Assembly: GCF_034702125.1 (NCBI RefSeq)
Contig: NC_085880.1
Location: 14,713,320-14,777,319, forward strand
DNA from: Engraulis encrasicolus
Lineage: Eukaryota > Chordata > Actinopteri > Clupeiformes > Engraulidae
Direction: 5' to 3'
Length of the DNA: 64,000 nucleotides
The translations under genes were made by a program, and so were the position numbers. The first letter of the stretch is position 1; each line of letters begins with the position of its first letter. Below are positions 25,772 through 36,647 of this stretch, piece after piece. Under the pieces are notes generated by a model, which saw only the letters and a program-made list of their open reading frames with translations, had not been told where the DNA came from and did no database searches.

Positions 25772-28719
25772 TTGGAACAATGTCAAAAAGACATGAAGGA
25801 TGATGTACGAGTGTTTGTTAAACAAAACACGCTAAAGAGGGGTTACTTATAACCAGAGAAATTAGAATATAGGGAGAAAGTTCACACTGATTGGTTCCCA
25901 TTGTAGCCAGTTAGCATACTGCAGTTCCTATTGAGTGTCCACTAGTTGGCGAGCGTTGGTAAGTCTTTCGTGTGGAAAAATGTATGGAATGCAAAAAGGA
26001 GCCCATATGCTAAATACATTGCTACTCCAGTTTCCAGTTACAAATGTCATCAACAAAATATTCCTGGTAAGCATTATTGATGGTGTTTAATGATAGGCTG
26101 TATTGTCAAATCTGTCAGGTGTCTAGTTTTACAGCAGGGAAGAAGATTTCGACCTGTACTCGCTAGCATCCCGCTAATGTTTATGGGTTTGACCACTCAT
26201 AAATTGAGCTTTGTGACCCAGTATATAATAATCTAGTGGCACAAAATAATTGAAACGCTACTCAAACGAGGTCTTATTATGTCTCGATTCGAACTGAATA
26301 TTAATATTTCAAGGCCAAAAAATATTTTTAAAAAATCACAAAAATTTGAATAGTAGAAAACTCCATTGACACCCATTCATTTTGCACTTAGGTAGGATTA
26401 GGGTTAGCCAGTTGTGGCTAGTAGCTAGTTCCGTGAGTGAACACCCCCTTATATAACCTAATATAGTGTTTCTCAACAGGGGCGTTACAGCCCCCCAGGG
26501 GGCGTTGGGGAGCTCTAGTGGTGCGTTGAGAAGGATACAGCTGAGTGGGGGCGGGGCTTAGTTTCCTTTGGGAGCCATTAGTCTATTTTATTTTTCAATA
26601 CTAATTGGGGCGTGGCAGACTTGATTAGACAGATGAGGTCAAGCCACTGACCAAAAACAATAGCACAAGCAGAGAGGATCAATGGGTAATACGAGAGAGG
26701 AATCTCATAACTTTTTCCAGGTGGTACTGTCCACTAAGTGGCGCCAAAGTCTGTTCCCATAAGTCCCATCATCACTCTGCGGCCATCTTGGCTACGCCTC
26801 AAACTGACTATTTGAGATTAGTCAGTGATGGGGTATATGACAATGAATGGGGGGAATAATGTTGTGTGACAGTGGGATAACACAGCGATGCACAACTCAT
26901 ATGGTTGGAATCACAATGAAAAACTGGGTTTAATGGCAGTCTTAGAATGACCGAAACATGAAAGTAACACTTTAAAACAGCGTTTTTCTTTATGCTATTT
27001 TTGATCTGCGCATGCGCCACATTCCACGACGACGTTCTGTTTTGCGGCAGGTGGGAGCAAGTTGCGTGGACTTCACCTCTTCCGGCCGGCTGTCAAACGG
27101 GCATCCATGCATTCTCCGGTCATCGTACAGAAAAGACACTGGATTTATTTTCTGATAGCTAAAGCAGTAAGCACAATGGTCGTCCCTGCTCATCAGTAAT
27201 AAAAAAAAATAGGCTATTGAATAAATTAATGATGTAGGCCAGCCTGCCTCAAAATTGGTGTTTTAAACTGTGACATCATGTTGTTGCCTAAACTGATAAT
27301 AGCTATGACCAACGGTGAAAAATATAAGAAAAAAAGCTAAACTGATCAAAGTTGAATGTCTGACTTGCTCCCGTTTTGCTTTTATTTACTTATTTGTTTT
27401 CAACCATAAGAAAAACCACAACGGGTGTGCACATGTATGCACACGGCCGCTTTTGTTTCCGTGATTATATCTGTCCCTTTGTCTCGCACCTGCATTTTGG
27501 ATGGCCGCAGAAAGGTGATTAATGGTCGAGTTGCGCTCTCTGCCCAATTCACAATGAAGTTTCCACGCCAGCAAACAAACCGATTAGGTACGAGCAGTCG
27601 TAAAGGTTTACGTTTGCACTTGCGTCGAGACGATTGGATAAGTGACAGCGCAGCTCAGCAAGCAATTGGCTCTCGTTACCGGACAGGTGGGAGTGACGCC
27701 GGCAAACGCCATGTTCGCGTAGCCAAATGCTCTCGTTCATTCCTATGGAAGGTTTCATGAGTGATTCGTCTCGTATAAGACCGTCTCTGGTGGCGCCATC
27801 CAGACAGTGCAGAGGAGCGCCAAGGACCGCAGAGGCTGTTAGAATGAATGGGGTCCCATGGAGCTCAACCACAGATGCTGTCATTGCTTTGGGAGATAAT
27901 TGGTATCATCGTTTCATTTTATTTTTCCCAAAGGCAGGATAAATTATCCTTTCAAACAGCACTTAGTTTGAATGTTTAAACTCGCTGGATCTTTGTAAAA
28001 TACGTCTTTATTGTCAATATGATGTCACGAGTGCCTTCACACACTGCGTTTGGATTGGTCGGCCGGCTGCATTGCTGTGATCACGGCGGCCGTAAAGCAA
28101 TTTTGTTAGGAAGATGCTAGCGGAGCCTGACTCATAAATGCCAAAGGTGTAAGAAATCAGAAGGACATAACTCCCAGGTTATTGTACATTTCATTTAAAT
28201 CCACATTGGTTTCTCAGAACTTATTGTCAAGTTTCAAACGACAGCGAGCACAATTGTCAGTTATTAGCGCCAGCCTTATGGGCTCTGCTGTCTCGACAGC
28301 GCTCCCTAGGTGAACTGCAGGCACGGGTGGGAGGGTGAGATTGGACACTGTATGTAAACCCACTGTGGCACAAGGCAGACAAGGTGGGGACATCAGAGGA
28401 GGCGTCGCAATCACGTTAGCCTAGTCGGATTGGCGGTGTGTCGGAATGGCCACCCTGTAACACGACATCAGAGAATTGTTTATGAGAGAGATAAATCAGG
28501 CGGAATCTTTTCCAGTATCTACTTGACGTCGGGTGAACCTTTTGGAGACCTTCGGAGTATTGAGGTTGAGAATAAACAGAGTCCCCTTAGTGCTGTAGAT
28601 GGTGGTAGCGCACGTCTTGTGAAAACACCACGAAAAGAGAAGAAGAAGGGACAACGCCCCCTTAGGAGACCGAATTTTGAGCACACTCCTTTGCATATGG
28701 TTTTAACATATCTTTCTTT
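25772..28719. other. Gene-free repeat-rich stretch
   Basis: No gene is recognised. About 26465-26640 begins agtgtttctcaacaggggcg, a hAT-like start whose far end I could not find. The region 27830-28375 is the inverted copy of the repeat at 1265-1885. Short open frames over 27.4-27.9 kb match nothing I know. Confidence 0.45.
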
Positions 28720-29217
28720 CTAAAGCCGGGCATACACTGTGCGATATTTTCACTTGTGAGTATTAAGCTCCTGCTCACACTGGACGATGGAATTTCACTA
28801 TTTAAAAGTTCACATCTCACGACTCACTACACGAGCCGACAGTCGGATGCGAGCCAAATGCTTCCACTGTGCGACGCGACTGGCATGTTTCCCCGGACTG
28901 CAGAGGAGGGAACATGCGCACCTGAGGTGGAGATGAGGTCGCGCTCAACAGCGAATCGCACGGCCCTATTCATTTGTGCATGTGAAGTGTCAAACTGGGT
29001 CGTAGCACTGCTTTAACTGTGCGATTTATGCACGAGCCACGACCAGGATTTCAAACAGTTTTGATTTTCTTGCCACCCTGTGATTGCACGATCGTGAGGT
29101 GAAATCGCTTGTCGTTACCCCATGTACACTGCACGATGCGAGACTCACGATTGACCTGCGATTGAGCAAGAAATCGGCCCGACTCCCAAAAAGTCGTGCA
29201 AGTGCCAAATTGGGGCA
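28720..29217. mobile_element. TTAA-family MITE, copy 2 (right end lost)
   Basis: Highly similar to 23720-24266 from agccgggcatacactgtgcg through gtgccaaattggggca, then the match stops. The right inverted end is missing, and the left flank reads ctaa rather than TTAA, so the copy is truncated and mutated. Confidence 0.75.
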
Positions 29218-32139
29218 ACGCGCTACGATACTGTACGAGGCTTCAGGAGGGAGGTTTACCAGTCCCTCCAGGAATTCGCGATGTCGCAACTTCAATGAAT
29301 TCCAGCGAATTCTGCACATCAGCACAACTTAAACCAATCACCGCGATTTCCCGCAACTTTGAACCAATCCATGTCCGTAACGTGTTGCCCTGATTTCACT
29401 GACGTCTCTATTGTAGCCTACATCATTGGAGCACTGAGCTAGACTATGGGTGTGACATTGGGAGCACAGAAAAAAAAATGTTTGGCAGTCTGACGGTAGG
29501 GACACATACACACGAATTTGCAAACTTTGCCATTCATTCCTATGAGAGAGGCGATGGCGAGCGAAGCGAAGCGAAGCGAAATTATTAAAGGCCAACTTCC
29601 GATAAAACTCAGTTTTACTCACTCCTTTCGAAGATCGGACGGTCACCCCAAGTTAAACTCACTTGCAAGGCTCTCATAGCGGTGCGTCAACTCTCCTGGC
29701 TGTGTTTCCCGGTGTTTCCCAATTTACATTAATAATGCAGAGAAACGAGCGAATCACGAAAGCCTTTCTGTGTTTCGTCACGTCGAAAGAAGGCGTTGCC
29801 CACAAAGGTTTATATCGACCCATTTATCTAAAAACATGTCGAGTATTTTTTTTCTGCTTGTTTTCAAAACAAGCAACGTCTGGTGGCCCGAAACATAGCT
29901 TAGCTTAGCTATCAGCTGGTTGCTACTCTCAGGTACACACACAGCACAAAGCCTCATATATAAAGCCAACTCACTCTGGTTGCTCCATGCCTGCAGCAAG
30001 CCTAGGGGTCGCTGTCGAAAGAGCACAGCCCTGAATGGAGCCTGCACGCCTCCGCTGGCGCCCCTATAGTGCAGTACCACCCGGGGAAGTGGCGACTCTG
30101 TTTGCCATTACATTCCCTCCAAGAACTAGAGGACTGAGCCAATCAGAGACGCGTTTCTTCGAGAGCAGGAGGAGTGAGCCAATCAGAGACGCATTTCCAC
30201 GAGAAACACGGAACACTCTCTCGTTTCTCCACAAGCCACCTTGCCAGCTTGCAAAAACGTCTTGAAACAAAGCAACCAGTGCGTTTTTTAAAACAGGACC
30301 AACGCGTAACACATTCAATAACATTGGGGAACACGGCAGTATTAATGAAATAACGTTGAGAGGCGATCTTTAAAGAAAGTTTAATGTTATGCAAATGAGG
30401 AGCGAATTCGCCTGCCGCGGCCCAATCAAATCAACAACATAACTGTTCCATTCCATTTGATTCGCCGCGACGACCTGATGACGGTTGGATTTCGCCTCTC
30501 TTCGCTTCACATCTAGCTGTCCAAGTTATCAAAGAAGCGTTAGTGTAAAATGAATCACTCATCACTTAAATTGTCTTGGGCCGATTCAAAACTTAGTACG
30601 TGAACATGCCGTGAGGAGGAAAATATGTATCATTCACTATTATAGCCTGACCAGAGGCGTGTGTTCACCGAACAGCGTTTGTATTAGGGATGTGCTCGTT
30701 ATTCTTTCGAATTTAGAATAGTCCTGTCAATCGAGCCAGTCTCAAAATCTACATTGACATTCATATAAAATGCAGACCACACATAAAAAAATCTTGCTGT
30801 GTCAAGTGACAAATGAAAACTACTGCAGGGTTTCATTAAATTAACTCGAAGCCACGCATCTCGTGCATTTCAGGAGTGGGCATTGGGACATTTATCAATA
30901 AATCATTGACACTGTAAATCTGCAATTGTTGATGGTTTTGTAAACATGGACTGTCATCTGCAACTATTTGGGAATAATGTCACATCAATTTGCGTCTCAA
31001 TTTGCGATTTTGCCAGCGGAACCTTTTGCGAGGTAAGCTACCCAGCTGTTAGCCAATGTCAGTGTCAACAATGGCAGGTTATTTCAATATCTCTAACGCT
31101 AATAATAATAAGCTAACAAGCGAAGTAAACATGGTACTCTTAGCTGAGGCGATTTTATCTGGCTCACTACACTATAATCTGCAACTATTTGGGGGTCGTT
31201 TCATATGGAGTTGCTTCGGATTTGGAAAACAAACTTTTCCGAAGAAAAAAAAAAAAGGAAGAAAAAACACCCCTGTAGCCATCTGAATCGGAATACTGTC
31301 TGTCAACAATGTCAATTGCTAACTAATGCAGCCCAACTATCAAACAACTGTTCTTCAGTGGGGTTTATTTTGGCGTGCCTCGAGAATGGAAGGGGGGAAG
31401 GGAATGAGAAATATTTCACGTCACGGACGCACAGACTCCCTCTTCCAGTGAACGTGCTGCTGGATGTTCAGAGGTGTACAGTACGCTCGACCGCATTTTC
31501 TAGCGATTGCGCCCCCCTCGTGCTGTAGATGGAAGGCCACAGTAAATAAGTAGGCCTATTGAACTCTTTATGATACGTCGGCGGAATTTACATGTTTTCA
31601 AAGGATGACGGTAAGAGTCCTTCAGTCAGCAAACGCACGTCTTTTTCTTTTTTTTTCTCGATTCTCGACCCAAATAAATAGGCCTGCCATTATTTTATTG
31701 TTTGAAAGCCCGCAACGCAGCTTATGAGGTTACTACCTAGTTAAGCCTACCTCAAAAATACCAAAATGACCACTGAAAATAATATACATACATATTAAAA
31801 ATCGCAACAAAAATCGCACCTTTCACTTCATGCCGCAACAAAATCGCAACAACACAGTAAGAAGCTCCGCAACTTTTATCGCGATTTTCTGGAAATCCTC
31901 ATGCACCATCTGGCAATTCAGTGATTTTTTGAGAAAATGCCCGCGATTTCCTAGTGGGACTGGCTTACGAAGGCTCCATGCCACACGACTTGTGGGCAGC
32001 TAGTTTCGCGCAGTCAGGAGAAAACAAAAAATTAGAACCCATGTATAGGATGGCTCAAAAAAACATGATGGTTAACATCAAACTATGAAAATGTAGTCTG
32101 ATTTTTAGAAAGATCCTGGCCAACTAAGCATTGTAACCC
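29218..32139. other. Gene-free stretch with short direct repeats
   Basis: No gene is recognised. There is a small tandem duplication at about 30135-30200 (gagccaatcagagacgc twice) and a gcgaa repeat at about 29563-29581. The words aatcgcaac and gcgattt recur at 31.8-31.95 kb and suggest decayed transposon DNA. Confidence 0.4.
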
Positions 32140-32820
32140 TTAACAAAAAAAATGTAGTGCATTTAAAACAGCCACTTTGTCTTTGACAAATATCTTTATT
32201 GACAGTAAGGTGAGGTGTGGCAGCCTGGCCTCCGTTATGCAGTTATGGAGATATTTTTTAATGAGTTTCAGGTAATTGAAGCAATGTTCTGCATTTGCTC
32301 TACTGACAGGGAGGGTTTGTAAATTTGGTATAAAAAAATCCAATGTTGGGGAATGCCTTCCACCATGTCGTGGCAGACCATGAAAGGGAGGTAAAGTTGT
32401 GATGTCTATGTCTTTGCATATGGCGCGAAATGCAAAAAAAAACTCATCCAGAACAGCTTCCGATGAAGACACATCCCCCTCGTAAAAGGGTGAGGATGTG
32501 GTCTGATGCCTCAGATGTGCAAAAATGTTGAGGGTTCAGCACTGAAAACAGCTTGGCAATTTGGTGAGAATCCTCAAAATGAACAATGTCCAAATATGTG
32601 AAAGAAGAACTCGACTTTAAAGCACATTTAGGGGTCCTGTATCATGTCATCCTCTGCCAGTTCATCTTGGAACTGCTTTCATTTCTGCGTGCTCAGCACT
32701 GCAGAGTTAATGTCAGACTTGCATCTCTTTGCCAGATCCTGCCCAATTTTGACCAGATGCTCGACGGACTGGTCAGTGCATATTTCTCTCAGCTCTCCTA
32801 CGCAGGAGTCGATTAATTAA
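32140..32820 (-). pseudogene. hAT transposase C-terminal relic
   Basis: The minus-strand frame at 32140-32472 contains TLPVSRANAEHCFNYLKLIK followed by KYLHNCITEARLPHLTLLSI. This matches the pattern of the hAT C-terminal dimerisation domain (P-V-S-x-A-x-x-E-x-x-F-x-x-L-K-x-I-K ... R-L-x-x-L-x-L-L-x-I). Upstream on the same strand (about 32580-32810), broken frames such as EICTDQSVEHLVKIGQDLAK continue but carry stops, so the gene is dead. Alternatively it is a fragment of a domesticated hAT-like protein (ZMYM or P52rIPK type). It may derive from the source of some of the hAT MITEs nearby, which is inference only. Confidence 0.6.
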
Positions 32821-34979
32821 ACAGTGGTGCAGCTGCCCAGGGCCTCTTTTTGTAGTTGAAATGTGGAACGGCTCTCAATGGATTTTGATGAAATGGTTTC
32901 ATCTTGTCCCACAAAGCCAAACATCTAAAAGTATCACTGATTCTTGAGAAAGCGGCTAAAACATGTCTCAGCAATAAACTGCCAATTCTGTTGAAAATAA
33001 ACTCCATTTTCATGAACAAAATGAGTCCAGGTAAAGACCCAGGGGTCTGTTACACAAATGTACAGTCGTTTGAAATATTTAAGTGTAATTTATATTACTT
33101 TTCATGGCTATAAACCTGCTCACACCCGGTAAAAAAAGCTGTCCCAAGGACAGACATCATCATTTCAATTGACTTAAAATGTAAAAATCACTGATATTAT
33201 TGAATAATATCACCATGATGTGAAAGTCCATATTGAAGTGGTTCTGCAGATATGCACATAGTGCATGTAAAGCAATATTTACTACTATTTTCTGATTGCT
33301 CAAAGTGTGTCCAGCATATTAGTCACCACCGTCAGATTTTTTTAAAAAGACAATAAAATCAGGTATGCACAAGGTCATTGTACTTACTTAGGACCCCTTT
33401 TCAAACCTTTAGCTCTACTGAATACTTCACCGTCACTGAAGCTCCTGTAAGTTTACTAATTTCTCCTCAATTTGTTAATTTGTTTGGACACTGGTACTGT
33501 CCCAACCATAAACTGTCAACATGGTCGGGGGTTTTAATAGTATTATGTTACATTAATGTTAATTATATATACTTTTTCAGAAGCGGCATGAAGACCCTAA
33601 GAAACGGAGCGAAAACGAAGTGGCTAATGTGAGCAAAAAATGCATAATATGTAAAAGAGTGTTTTTTTGTTTCACACCGTGAGATGTCACCACCGTCAGA
33701 TTTTGTTCCGCTCATCATCTTGTTTCATATTTTACTAAATTGTGTTGGTTAATGAAACATTACCAGACATGTTAGTAATAATTGTGAGCCAAACTTATAC
33801 TTCAGCCTCCACTGAGGTGCATTTGGAGGGTTTTTTGTCACAAAACGTGACGGTGGTGACATCTGATGTAGTTCACAAAAAAGCATGTGTTTTACATGTT
33901 TTTGACAAGTTTTAAGAATATGCTTCCAATAAGTATCTACAATTATGTTGAATTGCAAAAGTAATTCACTTAAATACAGTAAACATATTTTTTAACTTCT
34001 AATTCTGTCTGACGCTGGTGACAAAACAAAGAAAGAGCCCATTTTATGAAAAATGTAAAACATGGGGAGCTTGGCCAATACATTCACTGCACAGCCAAGA
34101 CCTTCATCTATGATACTACACCTCTATATTTTGGATTTGAACAACTTACAACCTGTTTATGCCACATCTTCAATAATCTAGGCCTACTTCCTAGAGTATC
34201 TAACAAATGAAGAAAAAACACATGCACAAACATACTGTGCACACACAAAAATAAAGTGTTTATGCTAGATGTCCTTGACAAAATTTTCCTTTGGAGTTGT
34301 TGAATTATCAAAGTAATACCACAGCACGAAAAGGGGGATTTGTGACAATGAACTCGTCCCTAATCGTCCACGGACTTGCCTAACTTTCGTCTGATTTTGA
34401 GCGCTTGAGAGAATCAAAACTAACAATTTTGATGACACTTAACTCGCCCGGAAGCGAATCGCGAGCCGCGGACAGGTCTCACAGCAGGGTGTTAATGGCC
34501 CAACGATTACCACATGAAAGGCAATGACAGCCAGCCCGGAACGCGGACTAGCCTTGCTCTTATTGGACGAAAAAGACACGTGACTCAGCAGCTACGACCT
34601 TCTATTGGTCATGTTGGATTAATTTATGCAGACCGTATACAGTAGGTCCGTATAATTATGCAAAAATTATTATTACTAATATACCTAGGTTGATTTTACT
34701 TTGTATATTCACATCATTATAGGCTGCACTGTGATGGGGCTTTAGCATGCATGATGTGAATTTATTGATAAAATGAAAATGAATGAAATGAAAATGATTT
34801 TTTTTTAAACGCTTTTAATATCACACCAAACAATGTACACACACTTTGACAAGAACCATGCAACTACACACATACCCTGCAAACAATATACTCTATATGC
34901 AGTGATGTACACAGCACTCAGGTCACAAATGTACAACTAGGAAACATTTCATTACCGACAGGTTAAGTTTGGGCAGGCT
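32821..34979. repeat. AT-rich repeat with recurring gtcaccaccgtcaga motif
   Basis: No gene is seen. The word gtcaccaccgtcagatttt occurs near 33320 and 33687 and inverted forms (tgacggtggtgacat, ctgacgctggtgacaaa) near 33848 and 34009. About 34000-34330 is a diverged relative of about 46710-46990 (shared atggggag, ttggcc, ttacaacctgttt). It looks like a nonautonomous element with dispersed internal motifs. The ends were not resolved. Confidence 0.45.
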
Positions 34980-35428
34980 GTCATCATGCTTTAGCGTACG
35001 TATCGCACGCTAGTGCATGGTGCAACGCATTTTGAATTTAAAGCGTGCTCCTCAACGCAACGGTAAAGCGCTTTCATGCACTTTTGACACGTGACGAGGT
35101 TTGCGCAGTTTTCCCGCCGTGTCTGCGATTTTGTTTTGTCACAGCGCATTTCTGTTACTAAACGCAAATATGCTTTGCTGTGCCCTAACCAAAACCACCC
35201 CTAAACCTAACCTGTCAGTGAAGTAATGTTTCTGCTGCTTTACTTTTGCCAAGAACAGCGAGATTAGGCGAATTTCTACCTAAATTGTGCCTAAACCAAA
35301 ACCATCCCTAAACCTAACCTGTCACAGGGCGTTGTGGAGCACGACTTAACTTGAAAATGCGTATTGGACACACGCGATAGTGAGTCCAAATCAGTGTGTC
35401 ATAGATACGCTTAGCCTATGCATGATGT
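34980..35428. mobile_element. MITE with gtcatcatgc ends (long copy)
   Basis: This is the long form of the element at 11305-11536: same ends, plus about 220 internal bp (from gttttcccgccgtgtctg to acctaacctgtcacagggc) containing two copies of aaccaaaaccacccctaaac-like sequence. The short copy could be a deletion derivative. Confidence 0.65.
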
Positions 35429-35770
35429 TTGGGAAGGGCACAATTCATAAAACTCAGAAACATACAATGCTTTTTCAAAAAAGGGTTCTATGTTCCCCGC
35501 TGCATCCAAGTAGACTGCTGCCACATTGCTAAGAGCAGGTTGTTGTTACATCTCTGACAGGTTAGGTTTAAGGATAGTTTTAGTCAGGGCACATACAAAA
35601 ATGGATTTTAGTAAAAGTTGTCAATTCATAGTAAATATGTGGTAAATATGAAAGTAAGAGGAAAAATACTACAGGTACTGCCTTTTAATACAGACTATAC
35701 AGGTATGTACAACATTATAAACATTGCTGTTGATTTCATGTTCTTCAGCCGCCAATCATGCCAGCAGGGT

Positions 35771-35838
35771 CTACTGAAGGTCTCTGGTCACTGTGTCCTC
35801 GTCATACTGCAACAGGCACTCAGTCTCACTTCTGGGAG
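35771..35838 (-). CDS. Orphan terminal exon, copy 1 (unknown gene)
   Basis: After a good acceptor (tttgttgtttctacag) the 68-nt minus-strand exon reads PRSETECLLQYDEDTVTRDL, then Q and a stop, entered in phase 1. A paralogous exon of identical length and phase lies at 39437-39504 (TIETTECLLQYDEDTLSREL, then Q and stop). The differences are largely silent or conservative, which suggests the frame was under selection after the duplication. It looks like the acidic C-terminal tail of a membrane or signalling protein. I do not recognise the family, and no body exons are identified upstream. Confidence 0.5.
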
Positions 35839-36084
35839 CTGTAGAAACAACAAATAAATTAATACTTCACCATGCACCTCATATTGACATAGCAAATATA
35901 TCAATAAGCAAGTCATATTGAGCCCAACAGGGATAATCTTACACTATTTCAGTCTTCTATGGTCTCATGCACTATGTCTCCCTGCCAGGATATGTAGGAT
36001 GTAAGAAAATAAATCAAAACATAGCAATACACAGCATTGAGAACTTATCTATAAAGTAGCACAAGTCATATTGCCAATGTAGGC

Positions 36085-36415
36085 CAGGGGTGGGGAACCT
36101 ATGTCTTGAGGGCTGTTTGCGACCCTTGAGGCCGTTTTATCTGGTCCCCGATATAATTTTAATGTTATTCAGCTTCACATAAAATATGACATATTTTGTA
36201 AAGGAACCTTAGAAAATACATTTGCAATACAATTAAGTTATATTCAGGGAAGCTGAAGAAGGTGGTGTTTGTTTAAATGTGGCTGCCTTCAATATAGGTC
36301 TAAAGTGAAGGGGAAAATCCTGGTTTGTGTTCATAGTACGGCCCTTGGAGGACTTTTACGGCCCCTCGGATGAATTTGAATTGGCCCTTCGAATGAGAAA
36401 GGTTCCCCACCACTG
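36085..36415. mobile_element. hAT MITE (caggggtgggg family), copy 1
   Basis: Ends caggggtggggaacct and aggttccccaccactg are inverted. Flanks are atgtaggc (36077-36084) and acgtaggc (36416-36423). The same flanks surround copy 2 at 39781-40112, so insertion preceded the segmental duplication. Confidence 0.88.
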
Positions 36416-36435
36416 ACGTAGGCTATAGGTTAAGC

Positions 36436-36525
36436 TTACCCTCTTTCACTCTTCTGTGGTGAGACTGTGCCCATTTTGGGTTGACCTCCACACGCGTCTG
36501 TAGCACAGCACACAGGATTGCAGGA
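36436..36525 (-). CDS. Possible small internal exon, duplicated (unknown gene)
   Basis: On the minus strand a segment ending in ...gtgaaagagg|gtaagc could be an exon encoding TRVEVNPKWAQSHHRRVKE in one frame. It recurs at about 40138-40227. Shorter relatives ending at similar gtaag donors are at about 35930-35975, 39620-39650 and 40450-40500, the last reading CLIIWEDESPEGLTRHRRLK. Repeated basic RHRRLKE-like endings suggest duplicated juxtamembrane or cytoplasmic exons, but the frame choice is uncertain and several copies contain stops. Confidence 0.25.
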   Translation of the reverse strand, partial: SCNPVCCATDACGGQPKMGTVSPQKSERG

Positions 36526-36647
36526 CACTACAAAAAAAAACAAAAAAACAAGGGGAATGAATAAATTACCTGACCAGTTATTAAACAAATGAAAATTGAT
36601 GTGCCAGAGCTGTGGTAAAAGTAACCTTGGGTCCAAATCATCTAGGC

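Larger units (their letters stand above)
35765..36585. repeat. Segmental duplication, unit 1
   Basis: This block (terminal exon, caccatgcacctcatattga, a hAT MITE with its target site, and acgcgtctgtagcacagcac) recurs at 39425-40280, and part of it again at about 40310-40470. Shared insertion of the MITE at the same site proves duplication of a contiguous block rather than independent repeats. Confidence 0.85.

Noticed and set aside
26464..26640. Possible hAT MITE starting agtgtttctcaac
   Set aside because: No matching right end or target duplication could be found.
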